Positions 13,225-25,891 of a DNA stretch of 64,000 bases are shown here, piece after piece (positions within the stretch are counted from its first letter, which is position 1; the number at the start of each line of letters is the position of its first letter). Made by a program: the position numbers and the translations under genes. The DNA comes from Cololabis saira (lineage: Eukaryota > Chordata > Actinopteri > Beloniformes > Belonidae), in contig NC_084599.1 of NCBI RefSeq assembly GCF_033807715.1, positions 11,241,625-11,305,624 on the forward strand. Reading direction: 5' to 3'. The notes below the pieces were generated by a model, which ran no database searches, was not told where the DNA came from, and saw only the letters and a program-made list of their open reading frames with translations.

Positions 13225-16200
13225 GTAGCTGGAAGTAGGTGGTTTACACACCAGAATGTTATATTTTGATGTAATTAATGTGTTTGTGTAATTCCATGAG
13301 GGATGGGTCATTTAAATGTCCGGACACGAAAATAAAATAAATAATTCATTCAAAATAATTCATATAGGAAGCTAAAATGTGTCTAAATTTGTCCAGGAAT
13401 TAAAAATCAAGTAAATAAATATTTCCCTTTCCATCTATCATCTAAATTTGTAATGGCAAGGCTTTGTCTTCTGCAAATCAAACAACTGACTGACAGGTAA
13501 CGTTTGTAAAACTTTGATCACTTTACAAAGAGGACATCTTGGAGAAGAAATGTAAAAGTTAACGCAAATGCAGATTTATTTATTATTTCTTATACATCAG
13601 TAGAACTTATAAACATCCGTTTATTAAACAATTTACACTCCATTCCATTTTTTTGTTTGTTTGTTTTTATTGGTCTTCATTAATATATATTTAAAGTGAG
13701 CTTTCAAGACTTGTGGGTCCATGAAGTGAACAAGCAGAGGATAAATAAGCCTGCCACCCCTAACCGGCTGAAACTAATGGAGCACAGTAATGAATTACTG
13801 TGACAGAATCCTGCTAGTGGAAGTGTGTGAGGTTGTGTGTGGGCACATTAACACTGTTGATTGTTCTTTAAGCATGAAGTGGCACCACAGAGTGCGTGTG
13901 TGTGGCGGGATGCTTCGTCCTCCATTATACTGACAGCCTGTGGTCCCTCAGACTGTGGCATCAAACCCAATGTTCTTTGGAGCCACCGATCCCTTGCATT
14001 AACTCAAACTGACTGCGCTTGGAGGGCTCGGATTGCGTGGGAGTGCTTGTGTATAAACCTCAATATTTATTTTAACCTTCAGCTTAAAAACAGCTTGCCT
14101 CAGTGCAAATTGATAAAAACAAAAACTGGGTCAGATCTTCACATGGTGGTGAGTTGGTGAGGTATTGCAGCCCCGCCAGTTTGCCTGTAATAAACTAATT
14201 AAATGAAGAAAGCCTCTGTAAATACAGAATATGTTAGAAAAACCTGACTAAAATAAGAACAGTAACTTAAATTATGGCCTCCAACAGTTTTGTGGGAAGG
14301 CATCATAATATTAGGGTATAGTAGCTGGCTTTGGAAGTCAGAGCATTTGCATATGAATCAAATGTATTTCATTGATTTTGTTATGCTACTCAGAATGGGA
14401 ACTCATATTAAATATGCATACAATTCTGCTCTTTTATTGTCTGTCAAAAAGGGAACAAACAACTGAAAAAGGTTTAATGGAGCATATCACATGTTGTAGA
14501 TCAAATTGAGCCTTTCCCAAAGCCAGTAAGTAAAATAGTGGCAATACTACAGTGGTGAAGATGCTCAAATGAAGGCAGCAGTTCGTCACGCAGCAAAATA
14601 ATGATCTTCCTTGTTAAATAAATGATAGGGTGCATGTGAGACTGAACATTGTCACCACAATTAGGTTTTTCTTACCGTACTCTCTGTTCCCATTGTATAC
14701 ATGGACAATCATTTCTAATATGAAGTTATATTTCATGAGGTGACACAGTGCATGGTCAGGTGGTCAGCACTGACATCGGCTCCAGCCCCCCGTAAAACCA
14801 ATGCACGGGATAAGGGTTCGGGATCAGGAAAAGGGTTGCTTTAAAGCCTTCTCATAAGATCTGTTGCTGACAGTTACATTCAAGGACACATAACTATGGT
14901 AATTTATTCACCTGTATATCTCATGATCCTTCCATACCTCTTTCAGATTCAAGGAAAGAAAACGAGAAATATACATTTGGAAACTACTCGAATGATTGTA
15001 AGACTTTGTTTTGGTTAGATGAGAATGTAACTGAATTGGTGAAGTAATGTGATGTAAACCCAGCACTTCTTACCATCCCAAGTACGACTCCCCAACAGTA
15101 AAGTTTGATGGAGGCAGCACCGTCCCCTGGCGATTGCCATCAGGAGATCCTGTCAAATAGCTAAGAATACAAAGAATAGCACACGATCTGATCTGATTGA
15201 GAATCCGCTGTTCAGTACTAGAGGTTTATGTAGACCAGCAGAACCCTTCCAGCTTTGGAAAACTCTGCTTGTAGAGACCCAAGAGACCTGCAGCTGTCAT
15301 CGACACAAGAGATGACTCTGCAAAGTGGGGTTTTTTGTTTGTGTTTTAGTGTACTCGGGTTTCTGTTTGGTTCCTTTATTGTTTTGTTTTATCAGAGTTT
15401 AAAATTGTAAATGTCTGCAGCCTCTAAACTGTTTGCATATTGTGTTCGTCCGGTGTCACAAATCTCAAATCTGGTTGAACAATAATGCAGGTCAGAGAGG
15501 GTGCATGTTTTTTTAAAGCACTCTACAAATACAGTATGTAGCTGAGTGGACCAGTGACCAGTTTTGCAAAGAAAATCTGCACCGGTGTGAGTATTCAGAT
15601 GACTGCAATCTTTGTGGTTATGTAAAGTCAAATGGGATCAGAGTTTTGCTTTTTGAGATGCAGCATAGGAGCTGCAGAGATGTGTACTGCATTCAAATCA
15701 ATCAGGATCCCAACCCCCACTTGTGTTTGCCTGAATCCACAATCAAACCATATCAGTAGTTATCAAAAATCTGATGAACATCCCACTGGGGTCCCCGTTA
15801 TTTGCGATAAGGAGCTGGAAAAGCTAAATAAACATAATATAAAACCACTTTTTAGTCTCCTGTCATGTGCCGTACAGCCTATGATGTGGGAACGGGAGCA
15901 TGCACAGGAGTAAATATAGGTATAAATGTATTAAATTTAGCCAATGTTTGAGGGAGCCTCCATTTGAAAGACAAAGTTCACGTTTCTTTAGCCATTTAAC
16001 CAAGTGTTAACATCTATAATAGGTCAAATTCAGTTAACCCTGTAAGCACTTGAGGGTTGATGATCTGATAAAACTTTTGCATCTATTCACATGCTTTGGA
16101 AAACAAACTGCTTTTGGTGTTTAAGAAAGGGTACATAAGATTTCATATTTAACTTTAAATTCACATGAATTGACAAAATTAGTAGCCTTGTTTATCACAC

Positions 16201-17454
16201 TTAAAATCAATGAGACAAAGAAGTAGAGAATGACATTTAGAAAAATTGTTTTATAGCAGTTCAAATGGGAAATTAGTGATTTTGTGGCTGGTTATAGAGA
16301 ATTCTAGTTCTTGTTTCTCTGTTTCTTTTTTTGGCAATTACAGCTGCAGGTAAGGTCAAACTCTCCATGTCATTGGGTCATGGCTGTGTAGCAAAACGTC
16401 ATAAATTATTTAACTCCTGTTAGTTGAAGCCTTTGCACCCATACGCACTGAAACAGTTCTCACTCATTAAAGATTCATAGCACATAGCAAGACACATTCT
16501 TAATCACCTCTTTGTGTCCTTTGGTTTCAGTGTTCATGCTCTGCAAAGGACATAAATACTATTTAAGAATCTCCACCTATACCATTATTATGATGAAAAT
16601 CTCACTTCGCACCATTATACAAGTGTTTCTTATCAGTCTTCATGCAGTGCTCAGGTGTAACGGATATTTCCGATCTATCTGATCGTTTGACTGCATTAGT
16701 TTTATTAAGTACTGCGGGATGACGACCCCTATCAATCTGACTTCTGCTATAGCCTCAATTTCCACAGTAGCTGTAAAAAATGTGTTAACATTCATATACA
16801 TACATACATTCATGGACATGCATGCAAATTAGGCTACTCCACCTCACAACAAGTCATATCCACTTATGTACAGAATAGGGCGCCCACTCTTGCACCCCCT
16901 TCACCCAGTGACTGGCTGTCCTTGCCTGTGGTGGGTGGCATGGCCCAGCCAGAAACCCCCATCCATCATTGTGCTCAAGGTGGAAGGGACACAAAGGGAG
17001 CAAGTAAGTCTGTCACTTTAATCCCTGGGCTCCCCCCTTCTCACCAAGTGAGTCTGAATGTGTGCAGTGGCTTTCGTGTATGTTCCTGCTGCTGGGAACA
17101 TGCACTTTCATGGGCTTCAAGCTTTCCCCGAGGACACCGGCGATGCCTTCCCTCGGTGTAAATGACTAACGTGTTTTCTCTGGGGAACACTTCAACGCAC
17201 CAGACTCACACACGTCAACATGTGCAAATGCATACACCACAAACACACAAAGACAGGCTTATGTAAAACGCAATGAGTGGGCATGATGGAAATGGATGAG
17301 TGCAGCCATTTGAGAAGCTTTTGTGGATGTAGCACTTCAGCCTGTGTGATTTCTTTTTTTTTTTCTGGCAACACCTACACACTCCACAAGCTTCCTGCTC
17401 ATTTGTCAGTTGTGTCCTAACCTGCAGCTGTATTATTTGTATTATCAGTCTGGT
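13225..17454. other. Gene-free stretch
   Basis: No supported coding exon. The only recognisable item is a decayed SINE-like tail at 14738-14836. The remainder is AT-rich unique-looking sequence with short TTTG and TA patches. Confidence 0.45.
14738..14836 (+). mobile_element. Decayed tRNA-SINE / dispersed-repeat tail
   Basis: The string GGTGACACAGTGCATGGTCA resembles the tRNA-derived head of teleost SINEs. The following CTCCAGCCCCCCGT and CACGGGATAAGGGTTCGG resemble their conserved tail (CTCCAGCCCCCCGCGACCC...GCGGGATAAGCGGTTCGG). It is short and diverged, with no clear target duplication. Confidence 0.5.
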
Positions 17455-17995
17455 GGTCTTAGTTTGTTCTGTTGTGATCCAGATGATTTATATTTGGACC
17501 GCAAGCATATCCAGCAAGGGGAGTGTATATTGAGCCTAAAATTATAAAAACCCCTTCAGCACTGTGTTTTGTGATGCCATAGAGAGATGGGCTGTTGATT
17601 ACAGGCAGTCTCTCTGGAGTGATGGTCCCTCTCCTCTGTAGTCTACTCTTTAGAGGATGCAGCATCCAGGATTTCCAAATTAATTTCAGACTTGATTAAT
17701 CTGACCACAGGACAGTTTCCCATTTTCCCTCAATCCATACAGTATTAGATGAGTTTTGATCCAGAGAAGACAGCAGTATTTAAAGACCATTTTCATGGGT
17801 TTTTACTTTACTGAATGACGCAGCTTTAACCTTCCCTTGTGGGTGGCATCGCTACCTCTGTTTTTTGACGTAAGTATTCCTGAGCCCACGAGCTGATTTA
17901 TAACAGAAACATGCCTATTTGAATGTATTTCCACTTGAAAGACCAAAGATCACAGGCATCAAATATTGATTTTCAGCATTGTAAAATCAAGATCA
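17455..17995. mobile_element. Relic of a dispersed teleost repeat (probable DNA transposon)
   Basis: Successive blocks match a repeat I recognise from many fish genomes, including CAGACTTGAT...CTGACCACAGGACAGTTTCC, CAGAGAAGACAGCAG, ATTCCTGAGCCCA, AACAGAAACATGCCT and a GATCACAGGCATCAAATATTG block. No coding frame survives and termini are not evident. The superfamily is left open. A second, different portion of what looks like the same family lies at 50690-50945. Confidence 0.5.
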
Positions 17996-18671
17996 GCCTT
18001 TTAGTAATATGTGCTGTATCAGTTGCTACTGATTATAGAGTGAAACTATTGTTATAAAACATTTTCCTGGATATCAGCACCAGTTCATGATAATCTGATA
18101 ATATGAATGGTAATTTTAAGGGGTTAAAGTCTAATTTTCACAGAAAATTACTTCAAGGAAAACAAAAAAAACATTTGCAACTGTGTTTCAGTTCAATTAA
18201 CAGCACAACAATCCATATTATATTTAAAAGGATGGTTATGCTCTATTAGGCTTCCGAGTTCAATTTCACCAAAGATGCTAAGTGGGTAAAGTAACAACAG
18301 CTAAATATTTGACAACATAGACTGAAATAAAGCTGCTACTAAAATGTGGAAAAAAGCATACATTTGTGGTTTCATATTCTTTTTTTTAACAACTGTCTGC
18401 ATATATATTATTGGTTATATTAATCCAATTAGTTATAAAATGTTCCTCAAGGTGTTTCTTTGTTTTGTCACTTACAGCCCTTTTCAGCCTTTTGTTGCTT
18501 AAGTTCCCATATTCTGAAAAATGACATCACATTCAAAATTAACTAATATTTGTTATAAAACAATATTCAGCATTTACCACATTGTCTATGTACTAGTGTG
18601 ACTAACATGACTTCATCACTGCATTCAGTTTTAATTTACGTTTTACGCAGCTTTCTAATTATTTTGGAATT
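17996..18671. other. Gene-free stretch
   Basis: AT-rich sequence with no supported gene; it ends at the target duplication of the SINE insertion. Confidence 0.5.
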
Positions 18672-18680
18672 GGGGTTATG

Positions 18681-18724
<44 letters not shown>

Positions 18725-19178
18725 CCCCGATTTTTTACCCATTTCATCACCCAGTGCTCATACCTAGACAGTCCTTGGCATTGTTCCCCTCTGCCAACCC
18801 AAGGAGGGCCCTACACTGAGCTCAGGTCTCCTTCTTATCCTGAGGAGTGATGGACCGCTTCTTTTCACCAGACAGGATGAGGATTCTCCGGCCGAACGTA
18901 GCGCGTGGAAGGATCACGTTATTCCGGCCGGATCCTCCCCATGTATAGCCCAGGACTGTTGCATGTTTTTGTGAGGGTAGCTCCCATTAGCTACCCAAGG
19001 GAACACGGGGAGAACATGCAAACTCCACACAGAAAGATCCTTTCGCCAACCCCACCCAGGGTGTGGGCACTGAAGTCATGGGAGAGTCCCCGGCGGGAAT
19101 CGAACCCAGGACCTTCTTGCTGTGAGACGGCTGCACTACCTGCTGCGCCACCGTGCCCCCGCGGGGGTTATGCATTTT
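18672..19178 (-). mobile_element. tRNA-derived SINE with 15-bp target duplication
   Basis: Read on the minus strand, the head starts GGGGCACGGTGGCGCAGCAG (A-box region). It contains the B-box GGGTTCGATTCC and then the conserved TTTGCATGTTCTCCCCGTG block, and it ends in a tail of about 35 A (plus-strand T run 18687-18721). It is flanked by a perfect 15-bp direct repeat, GGGGTTATGCATTTT, at 18672-18686 and 19164-19178. The tail and duplication are those of target-primed retrotransposition by a partner LINE. The intact duplication and long tail suggest a fairly young insertion. Confidence 0.9.
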
Positions 19179-19494
19179 CAATAGGATAGGTTAAAAGCAT
19201 AATCAACCAACATTGATGGACAGTGAGCTGCAGTCGCAAGCCCAGCTACTTCTTTCAGTAACACATTTAATAAGAAAGGCTAACACCACACCTGACAACC
19301 AACCTCCATCCTTATAGTCCATAAACCTGGGCACATAGAAGGTGATAATTAGCCTCTCCTCTGCGCCTTGGAGAGGTTTTCATACCCTTGCATAAAAGAA
19401 ACACATTTCCATAAGGTATAGATAAGGAGACATAGCTCATATATATTGACACTGCTGCTTTCTGTAATACGTCACAGTATAGAAATAAGAATCA

Positions 19495-19625
19495 TGTAGG
19501 AAACTGGAGTACCTGGATAAAACCCATGCATGCACGTTTGAACATGCACTCCACATAGAGGCCCCTTTTGAGCCAGGAACCTTTTTGCTGACAGGCAGCG
19601 CTCGTAACCACCGGGCCACCCTGCA
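19495..19625 (-). mobile_element. Diverged tRNA-SINE fragment
   Basis: The minus strand carries degraded versions of the SINE head (GGTGGCCCGGTGGTTACGAG, then a TCAGCAAAAAGGTTCCTGG block) and of the TGCATGTTC and TACTCCAGTTTCC blocks. It lies about 320 bp from the intact SINE but is a separate, older insertion because the sequence is much more diverged. Confidence 0.7.
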
Positions 19626-20500
19626 AAAAGAGAAATTTAAAAAGAAAAAGTATGAAAATTTGATAAAAGAGGAAAGCTAAGGGAGTTCATGATGGGACAT
19701 ATCTTCTTGAAGAACACTTTGGTAGTTCTCTATGTTTTGTTGATAAAATTATCAAGTTTCATGATGTCATCAGAAATCAAATACTCCACCTTTAACATGT
19801 GGTGAGTTATTGATTAGCTGATGGTCAGTTGAATATGAAATGAATGCATAAATATACAAATATAATAAATATAATTATTAATGGAGGTCACATAGTGGTG
19901 ATGAGTTACTAGAGAACAAGCACAATCCTAAATGAATGAATCGTTTTGACTGTTTAATGAATATCCATCCTTATTGGAAACCTGTGCAAAATTAGTAACA
20001 CCTCCTTCATCATTTCATTTTACGTAATCGTACCTGTTATTGGGCACCCGAGCAAAAATGTGTAGTAGTTAGTAGTTACGTAGTATTGCATCCCTTTTTG
20101 TTTCCAGAAGTGAAGTGAAGCATCATACCGAGTAATTAATGAGTTACCCTTTCATCTTTAGGGTTAATAGGTGATTAGTCCCTGATTCAGTTGTCATTAG
20201 TTCAATAAGTCTCATTTGATCGTGTTATTAAAGGAAAATGTATTAACTAACTTGGATATTTTTTTATATTTCATAGAAAATCTTTGCTAATAGGCAATAG
20301 GCAAGTCTTAGTAAAAAACACTAGATATTTTTGCCATACTACAATACAGAAACACACACGTATAAACTTTTTTCTTGTTGTAACAAGACAATACATTTTA
20401 TATCTTAGTAGCACATTTAGTACGGTTGCTTGTCCTGCTCTTGGCAGGTCAAAAAGGCTTCTGGGAAAAAAGTTCAACAACCCCATCTGTCTATCCATCT
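19626..20500. other. Gene-free stretch
   Basis: No supported gene. A palindromic TTACGTAA (20020-20027) is a bZIP-type word without other context. Confidence 0.4.
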
Positions 20501-20651
<151 letters not shown>

Positions 20652-22440
20652 CTGTATATGACTAACAGAAACAAATGTCTAAAATCAATTGATCCTTCTC
20701 GTGTAGAAATGAGCATGACCTCAGGCTATAAAGATGTTCAGATAACACGCACTACATTAGTATATGTTGCCTGGCAACAGACAAAATAAAAGTTAACTGA
20801 CCACTTGTCTAACGCTGTTGGATTTGTGTAGACATTGCTCTCGTCTTTCATTTATCTGTTTTGCAGTGACTATCAACGGCCATCTGTTTTTTAATCACAG
20901 TTTTGGAAGAATGTGACGGCTGGAAACAACACATTCGTGCAGCCACAAGAGAAACAAGATAAAGGAAACCTGAAAGTCAGTTTTAATTCATGTAGGAAGC
21001 AGTAAATACTGTCTTAAATACGACCACAGCTGGGTAACATGCGCAGGGGGTGACTGATAACGCAGATATCCAGTGGAGGTCAATGCACCAAGGGGAGAAA
21101 CCCTGCTGAGCGAGTCTGAACAAGACAATTACAGCCGGTAATGTAAAGTAGGAGATTAGAAAAAACGTCTGAAGCCTGATGACAGGAAGGATGGAAGGAC
21201 GTAGCAAAGACTAGGGTGGTAAATAACTATTTTCATCACCATACACACTAACTGGATGACAAGTTCATGTTTGCTGATATCACAAAGTCTGCCTGATACA
21301 AATTTGGATTTGATTTTATTCAGGTACTATGCGATCAATATCATATTATGTCATATGTTGATTTAACACTGTCATATCGTATTTAAAACAAATCAAAGTA
21401 ACTAGCTGAAATATAATTTCACATTTTTATTTCTGGATTCAACTTGAGAGTTAAGAAAAATAAAGATCTGTCCTTTTGATAAAAGAGTACAAAAGTACAA
21501 AAATCACATGTATTGATGTCTGATCAGTATTTTCATATTGGATCGATGCTATTGGATTGTTCATCACCTGCTTCGGAGGTGCCGTTTCCTCCTTAAAAAT
21601 GTATTTATTATTGGTATTCACATTTTACCTACACCACAATACATTGAAATAGCTCTTAATCTGGTGAAACCACAAGTTTTTTTCCTACAAAATAACAACT
21701 ACAAATCAAATATGAATACTGGAATTAGTTGTCTGTCTCACGTTGGGTTTCAGTTCTCTCCCCTCAGCAGCAACTCAAGGGCTGGTTATTGCAGGTTGGA
21801 GAGGAGGAAGTCTCAGGTTAAAAGAGTTTTAGCCACTGCTCACCTGCTAAGTCATGCTGATGAGGATAACATGTCCAAAGAGCAAAACAACCTACTTGCA
21901 TGCCAAGTTGAATGATAATGATAATGAAATAACCACTCTTTCTCTTCCTTTCGCTTTTTTATTTAGCGTGTGCCATAGTAGATAAACCATTTCCACCTAA
22001 TACCTGTCCATCCAATTAAAAGTAACACTTAATGATCCTTTATTAGGATTTCAATTACTGTAAACCAACTTACTGTCTAAAATGGAATTAAATTTAAATA
22101 AATAGATAAGATACATTTCAGAGCACTGCATCAGTTTATCAGCAACAAAGGAAACCTTCTTAGAAGTGATTTTCCTTAATATTATAAAATATTTAATTAT
22201 TTAGTTTGTGAATTTGCTAATCAAATTGTAATTAATGGTATTGGAAATGTTCAAAGCAACCAGCCACCAAAGATGAATAAAGAAGCCTCTGTTCAAGGAC
22301 AGAAACTTCTTTCGACTTTGATAGTCCTTATTTGACATGACACATTTCCGTTTGTCTGTGACAAACACATATATTCATTTCTCCATTGATACCGCCTCAC
22401 AACAAAGTCACATACAGTAAAGATGCTGACAGAAAACCAA
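20652..22440. other. Gene-free stretch
   Basis: I see no supported gene. A 125-codon open frame at 21538-21915 (+) has no recognisable domain and no splice context and was not accepted. Confidence 0.4.
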
Positions 22441-22545
22441 AGTTTATTTAGACGGGACAATGCATATTAATTAACACTACATTAAGCAGTGTAAATACAC
22501 CGGGTTTAGCAGAAAGTTAGTTTCCACCCGCAGTCCCCACAAACA
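22441..22545 (-). mobile_element. LINE 3'-end fragment (same family as 62071-62790)
   Basis: The sequence TTTATTTAGACGGGACAATG followed by GTAAATACACCGGGTTTAGC and TTAGTTTCCACCCGCAGTCC aligns with 62090-62185, the 3' terminal part of the LINE inside the flippase gene. Only the 3' end is present. It is directly abutted by SINE sequence on the right. Confidence 0.65.
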
Positions 22546-22765
22546 ACCAGACAGACTCACACCTATGGGCAATTTAGAATCACCAATTAACCTACTACGC
22601 ATGTTTTTGGACTGTGGGAGGAAACCGGAGTACCCAGAGGGAACCCACGCAAGTACGGGGAGAACGTGCAAACACAGAAAGACCCTGCTGGGCCTGGGAG
22701 TTGAACCAGGAACCTTCTTGCTGTGAGGCAACAGTGCTAACCACTAAGCCACCGTGCTGCCTACC
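22546..22765 (-). mobile_element. tRNA-derived SINE, head and body
   Basis: On the minus strand it starts GGCAGCACGGTGGCTTAGTG. It carries a B-box-like GGTTCAACTCCC, then the widely conserved blocks GTTCTCCCCGTACTTGCGTG, GGGTACTCCGGTTTCCTCCC, CATGCGTAGTAGGTTAATTG and GGCAATTTAGAATC in complement. This SINE type is very common in teleosts. No A-tail follows; the body passes directly into the LINE fragment on its left. Confidence 0.85.
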
Positions 22766-23059
22766 ATGAGTAAATCACCCAGTCAGAACAACCGAGTAGG
22801 TGTGCATTGGCCTTTGATTGGTACAGCTGATATTTCACTTGCTGACTTGCTGATATGCTTAAGTAAAATGTACATTTTCATGGATAATTGGATTATTTCT
22901 CCCCAAAATGCTTGTTTACAGTACAATCTCAACCATCTCAAAAGGCAATAAAACAAAGCTGCTTTCATAATACACAATTTTATGCCAGATTTGCCAGTAG
23001 CCAAGCTCAACAAATAGTTGGAGGCCAATCAGTGAGTGATCAGTATCTCCAGTCAGTCA

Positions 23060-23060
<1 letters not shown>

Positions 23061-23136
<76 letters not shown>
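23061..23136. repeat. (CA)n microsatellite
   Basis: Seventy-six bases of uninterrupted CA/AC dinucleotides. Confidence 0.97.
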
Positions 23137-23138
<2 letters not shown>

Positions 23139-23997
23139 TTAGATGGCATTTCATGGTGGGTTAATGGGAAGATTTCTCCTCTGCTGTTTGACACCCATCA
23201 CCGGAAAGACGCACTGAAAGGGAGAAAGAAATTATAGCTGTGTGTGCATGTCCTCTGTGTGTATGTATGTGTCTCGTATGAAACCCACGAGCGGTTCAGG
23301 CTGGTCAGCCTCCTCTCCCGATAAGCCTCATGCCTCAGAGACTCATGCATATGATGTGATGGACTGAAATATTGTGTGTTATGGCCTTGTGTTACGGTGA
23401 ATGGGCGACTGCACTGGTGACTGGGTGTGCTGTAGCATGCTTTTGCATGTTCAGTATTACTTTGATTGCTTGGATTTGTAGCCACTTCCCTTGCTTGTAA
23501 TTGCTTCTTTAGAGAGCAGTAAGTACGTTTGTATTTCATTCTTCACAATGCAGTCAGTGGAGTAATTTTTTTTTTTCTTGCTGTATTTTTTCATGCATTT
23601 TTCATGAAGTTCTGAGAATATAAGATTTTCAAATTCTTTCCTTCCATTTACTTTCATAGAGAGGGAGACCAGCTAGACAGCTATGTTACCTCCCGATATA
23701 AAACTGGCTATAAGCTGTAGGGGCTGTGGGTTTATAGCCGTTTCATCTGAGTGCTGTACAAACCCAGCCCTCTAAGTAATATCTTTGTATTTCAGCTTTA
23801 ATTTCACTGCTGTGTCGGGTCTATTAGAGTTTGAAATTGAAATTCAACTCATTCAGACTGTTTGATTGCTGCTGTTTAAAGTAATTGAGTTCAATTGATT
23901 TGTCTCACTGCATGTCTTTGTCTCCACCCGTGCTTCTTACTGCTCCCTTTCCCCATTAAAACAAATGTTTCTCTCCTTTCTTCCTGTTTTTCCCCAG
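23137..23997. other. Non-coding DNA and intron end upstream of lingo3
   Basis: There is no supported coding exon. The last part is a pyrimidine-rich tract ending ...CTGTTTTTCCCCAG at 23997, a strong splice acceptor. The coding exon of the LINGO gene therefore begins at about 23998, and at least one upstream non-coding exon exists but was not located. Confidence 0.6.
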
Positions 23998-24058
23998 GTG
24001 TCTGGCCCAGTGATTGTACCTCAGACAGGAGACCGAGGAGGAGGCAGAGAGGGAGACC

Positions 24059-25891
24059 ATGGAGGTGAACTTGGGTCATGACGTAGCCTGGCTCTTTCCT
24101 TTCCTGTTCCTGCTGCTGATGAACACAGTGTCGCCCGGTCAAAGCCAAGGATGCCCCCAGCGTTGCGAGTGCATTTCTAAGATGAATACCGTGTCCTGCT
24201 TTGGTAAACGTCTGTCCGCGTTGCCGGATGGAATCCCATCGGAAACCAAGGTCTTGGACCTAAGTGGGAATAAACTCCGTTGGGTAGAACAGGGGGATCT
24301 GCTTTCATATCCGCGCCTCGAGAGGCTGGACTTGAGTGATAACATGATAAGTGTCCTGGAGCCTAACGCTTTTTCTAGTCTCCAGAACCTGCAGTCACTT
24401 TCACTGAGGGGTAACCAGTTAAAGCTGGTCCCCATGGGGGCTTTCTCCCATCTCGCCAACTTAACTTCATTAGACCTTAGTGGAAATAAGATTGTGATTC
24501 TTTTGGACTTTACTTTCCAAGATTTGAAAAGCCTGAAGAACCTGGAGGTTGGAGACAATGATCTGGTCTACATTTCCAATAAGGCCTTCCTGGGGCTAAT
24601 AGGACTCAAGGAGCTGACCATTGAGAGGTGCAACTTGACTTCGGTGTCCAGCCAGTCTTTGTCATACCTACAGAACCTTGTGACGCTACGGCTCCGCTAC
24701 CTCAGTATCTCCGCCTTAGAGGACCAGAACTTCCGCAAGCTGGGAAACTTGAGGGGCCTGGAGATTGATCACTGGCCCTTTCTGGAGTACATCTCTCCTC
24801 ACAGCTTGCAGGGTCTTAATTTGTCTTGGCTGTCCATTACGCACACCAACATCACCTCTGTGCCCACCTCCGCTCTGCGCAGTCTGGCTCACCTCACCAG
24901 CCTCAACCTCTCTTACAACCCAATCTCTGTGTTGGAGTCCTGGGCTCTGCGGGATCTCGTCAGGCTGAAGGAGCTCCATCTCGTGAGCACTAACCTGGCA
25001 GTAGTGCAGCCTTATGCACTCGGTGGTCTCAGACAAATCCGCCTTCTTAACTTTTCTACTAACAATCTGGTGAGCCTGGAAGAGGGAGCTTTTCAGTCCG
25101 TCAACACCCTGGAGACTCTGCGTTTGGACAGAAACCCTCTGGCCTGTGACTGCCGCTTGCTTTGGATCCTCCAGCGCAGGAAGACCCTCAATTTTGACGG
25201 CGCCTCCCCCGTGTGTGTCGCACCTGTCGAGGTGCAAGGACGGGCTCTCAACGCTTTCTCTGACTCGGCCCTCTTCGATCACTTTACCTGCCAGAAGCCA
25301 AAAATCCGCAACAGGAAACTGCAGCAAATATCTGCCCGTGAGGGGCAGGTCGTCTCGTTTATTTGTAAAGCAGAAGGCGAGCCAACGCCGGCGATATTTT
25401 GGATTTCTCCTCAGCGCCGCCGGATAACCACAAAGAGTAGCGGCCGATTAACTGTACTACCAGAAGGCACGCTGGAAATACGGTACGCCCAGGTAACAGA
25501 TAGTGGAACGTACATCTGCATAGCTAGCAACGCTGGAGGAAATGACACTTATTTTGCCACACTTACAGTAAGCGGGCTGCCGCTAGACGCAGCCCTCATG
25601 GCCAACCGTATGTATTATACTGGGGACCTTAATGACACAAATCTGAACGATACCAGAGTCTTCTTAAAGTTCACTCTCGACCTGAAGACCATCCTCATAT
25701 CTACGGCCATGGGCTGTATCATGTTTCTGGGAGTGGTCCTGTTCTGCTTCATACTGTTGTTTGTGTGGAGTCGAGGCAGAGGACAGCACAAAAACAATTT
25801 CTCAGTGGAATATTCTTTCAGAAAAGTTGACGGACCTGCAGCCAGTGGCGGGCAGGGTGGAGCGCGCAAGTTCAACATGAAAATGATCTGA
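24059..25891 (+). CDS. lingo3: LINGO3-type LRR/Ig transmembrane protein
   Basis: An uninterrupted 610-residue single-exon frame. LINGO proteins are neural type I membrane proteins; LINGO1 is a Nogo-receptor co-receptor limiting axon growth and myelination, and LINGO3 is less well studied. What is visible: a hydrophobic signal peptide (residues 1 to about 30); a cysteine-rich LRR cap CPQRCEC (32-38); about a dozen 24-residue leucine-rich repeats; a C-terminal cap with NPLACDC (about 358); one I-set Ig domain with cysteines near 434 and 485 and DSGTYIC; a membrane span at about 543-570; and a short tail ending ARKFNMKMI. The tail segment [13 protein letters not shown] is, to my knowledge, characteristic of LINGO3 rather than LINGO1/2/4. 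The start ATG sits in a strong context (GAGACCATGG); the in-frame codons upstream begin with TTG, not ATG. A splice acceptor at 23997 matches the family pattern of a non-coding 5' exon plus one coding exon. Teleosts carry duplicates, so the a/b copy is not assigned. Confidence 0.95.
   Translation: MEVNLGHDVAWLFPFLFLLLMNTVSPGQSQGCPQRCECISKMNTVSCFGKRLSALPDGIPSETKVLDLSGNKLRWVEQGDLLSYPRLERLDLSDNMISVLEPNAFSSLQNLQSLSLRGNQLKLVPMGAFSHLANLTSLDLSGNKIVILLDFTFQDLKSLKNLEVGDNDLVYISNKAFLGLIGLKELTIERCNLTSVSSQSLSYLQNLVTLRLRYLSISALEDQNFRKLGNLRGLEIDHWPFLEYISPHSLQGLNLSWLSITHTNITSVPTSALRSLAHLTSLNLSYNPISVLESWALRDLVRLKELHLVSTNLAVVQPYALGGLRQIRLLNFSTNNLVSLEEGAFQSVNTLETLRLDRNPLACDCRLLWILQRRKTLNFDGASPVCVAPVEVQGRALNAFSDSALFDHFTCQKPKIRNRKLQQISAREGQVVSFICKAEGEPTPAIFWISPQRRRITTKSSGRLTVLPEGTLEIRYAQVTDSGTYICIASNAGGNDTYFATLTVSGLPLDAALMANRMYYTGDLNDTNLNDTRVFLKFTLDLKTILISTAMGCIMFLGVVLFCFILLFVWSRGRGQHKNNFSVEYSFRKVDGPAASGGQGGARKFNMKMI

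Noticed and set aside
21538..21915. 125-codon plus-strand frame
   Set aside because: Composition unlike a folded protein, no family resemblance, no start context; consistent with chance in non-coding DNA.
24139..25327. Minus-strand frames of 139 and 203 codons inside lingo3
   Set aside because: Shadows of the lingo3 coding frame; no independent features.
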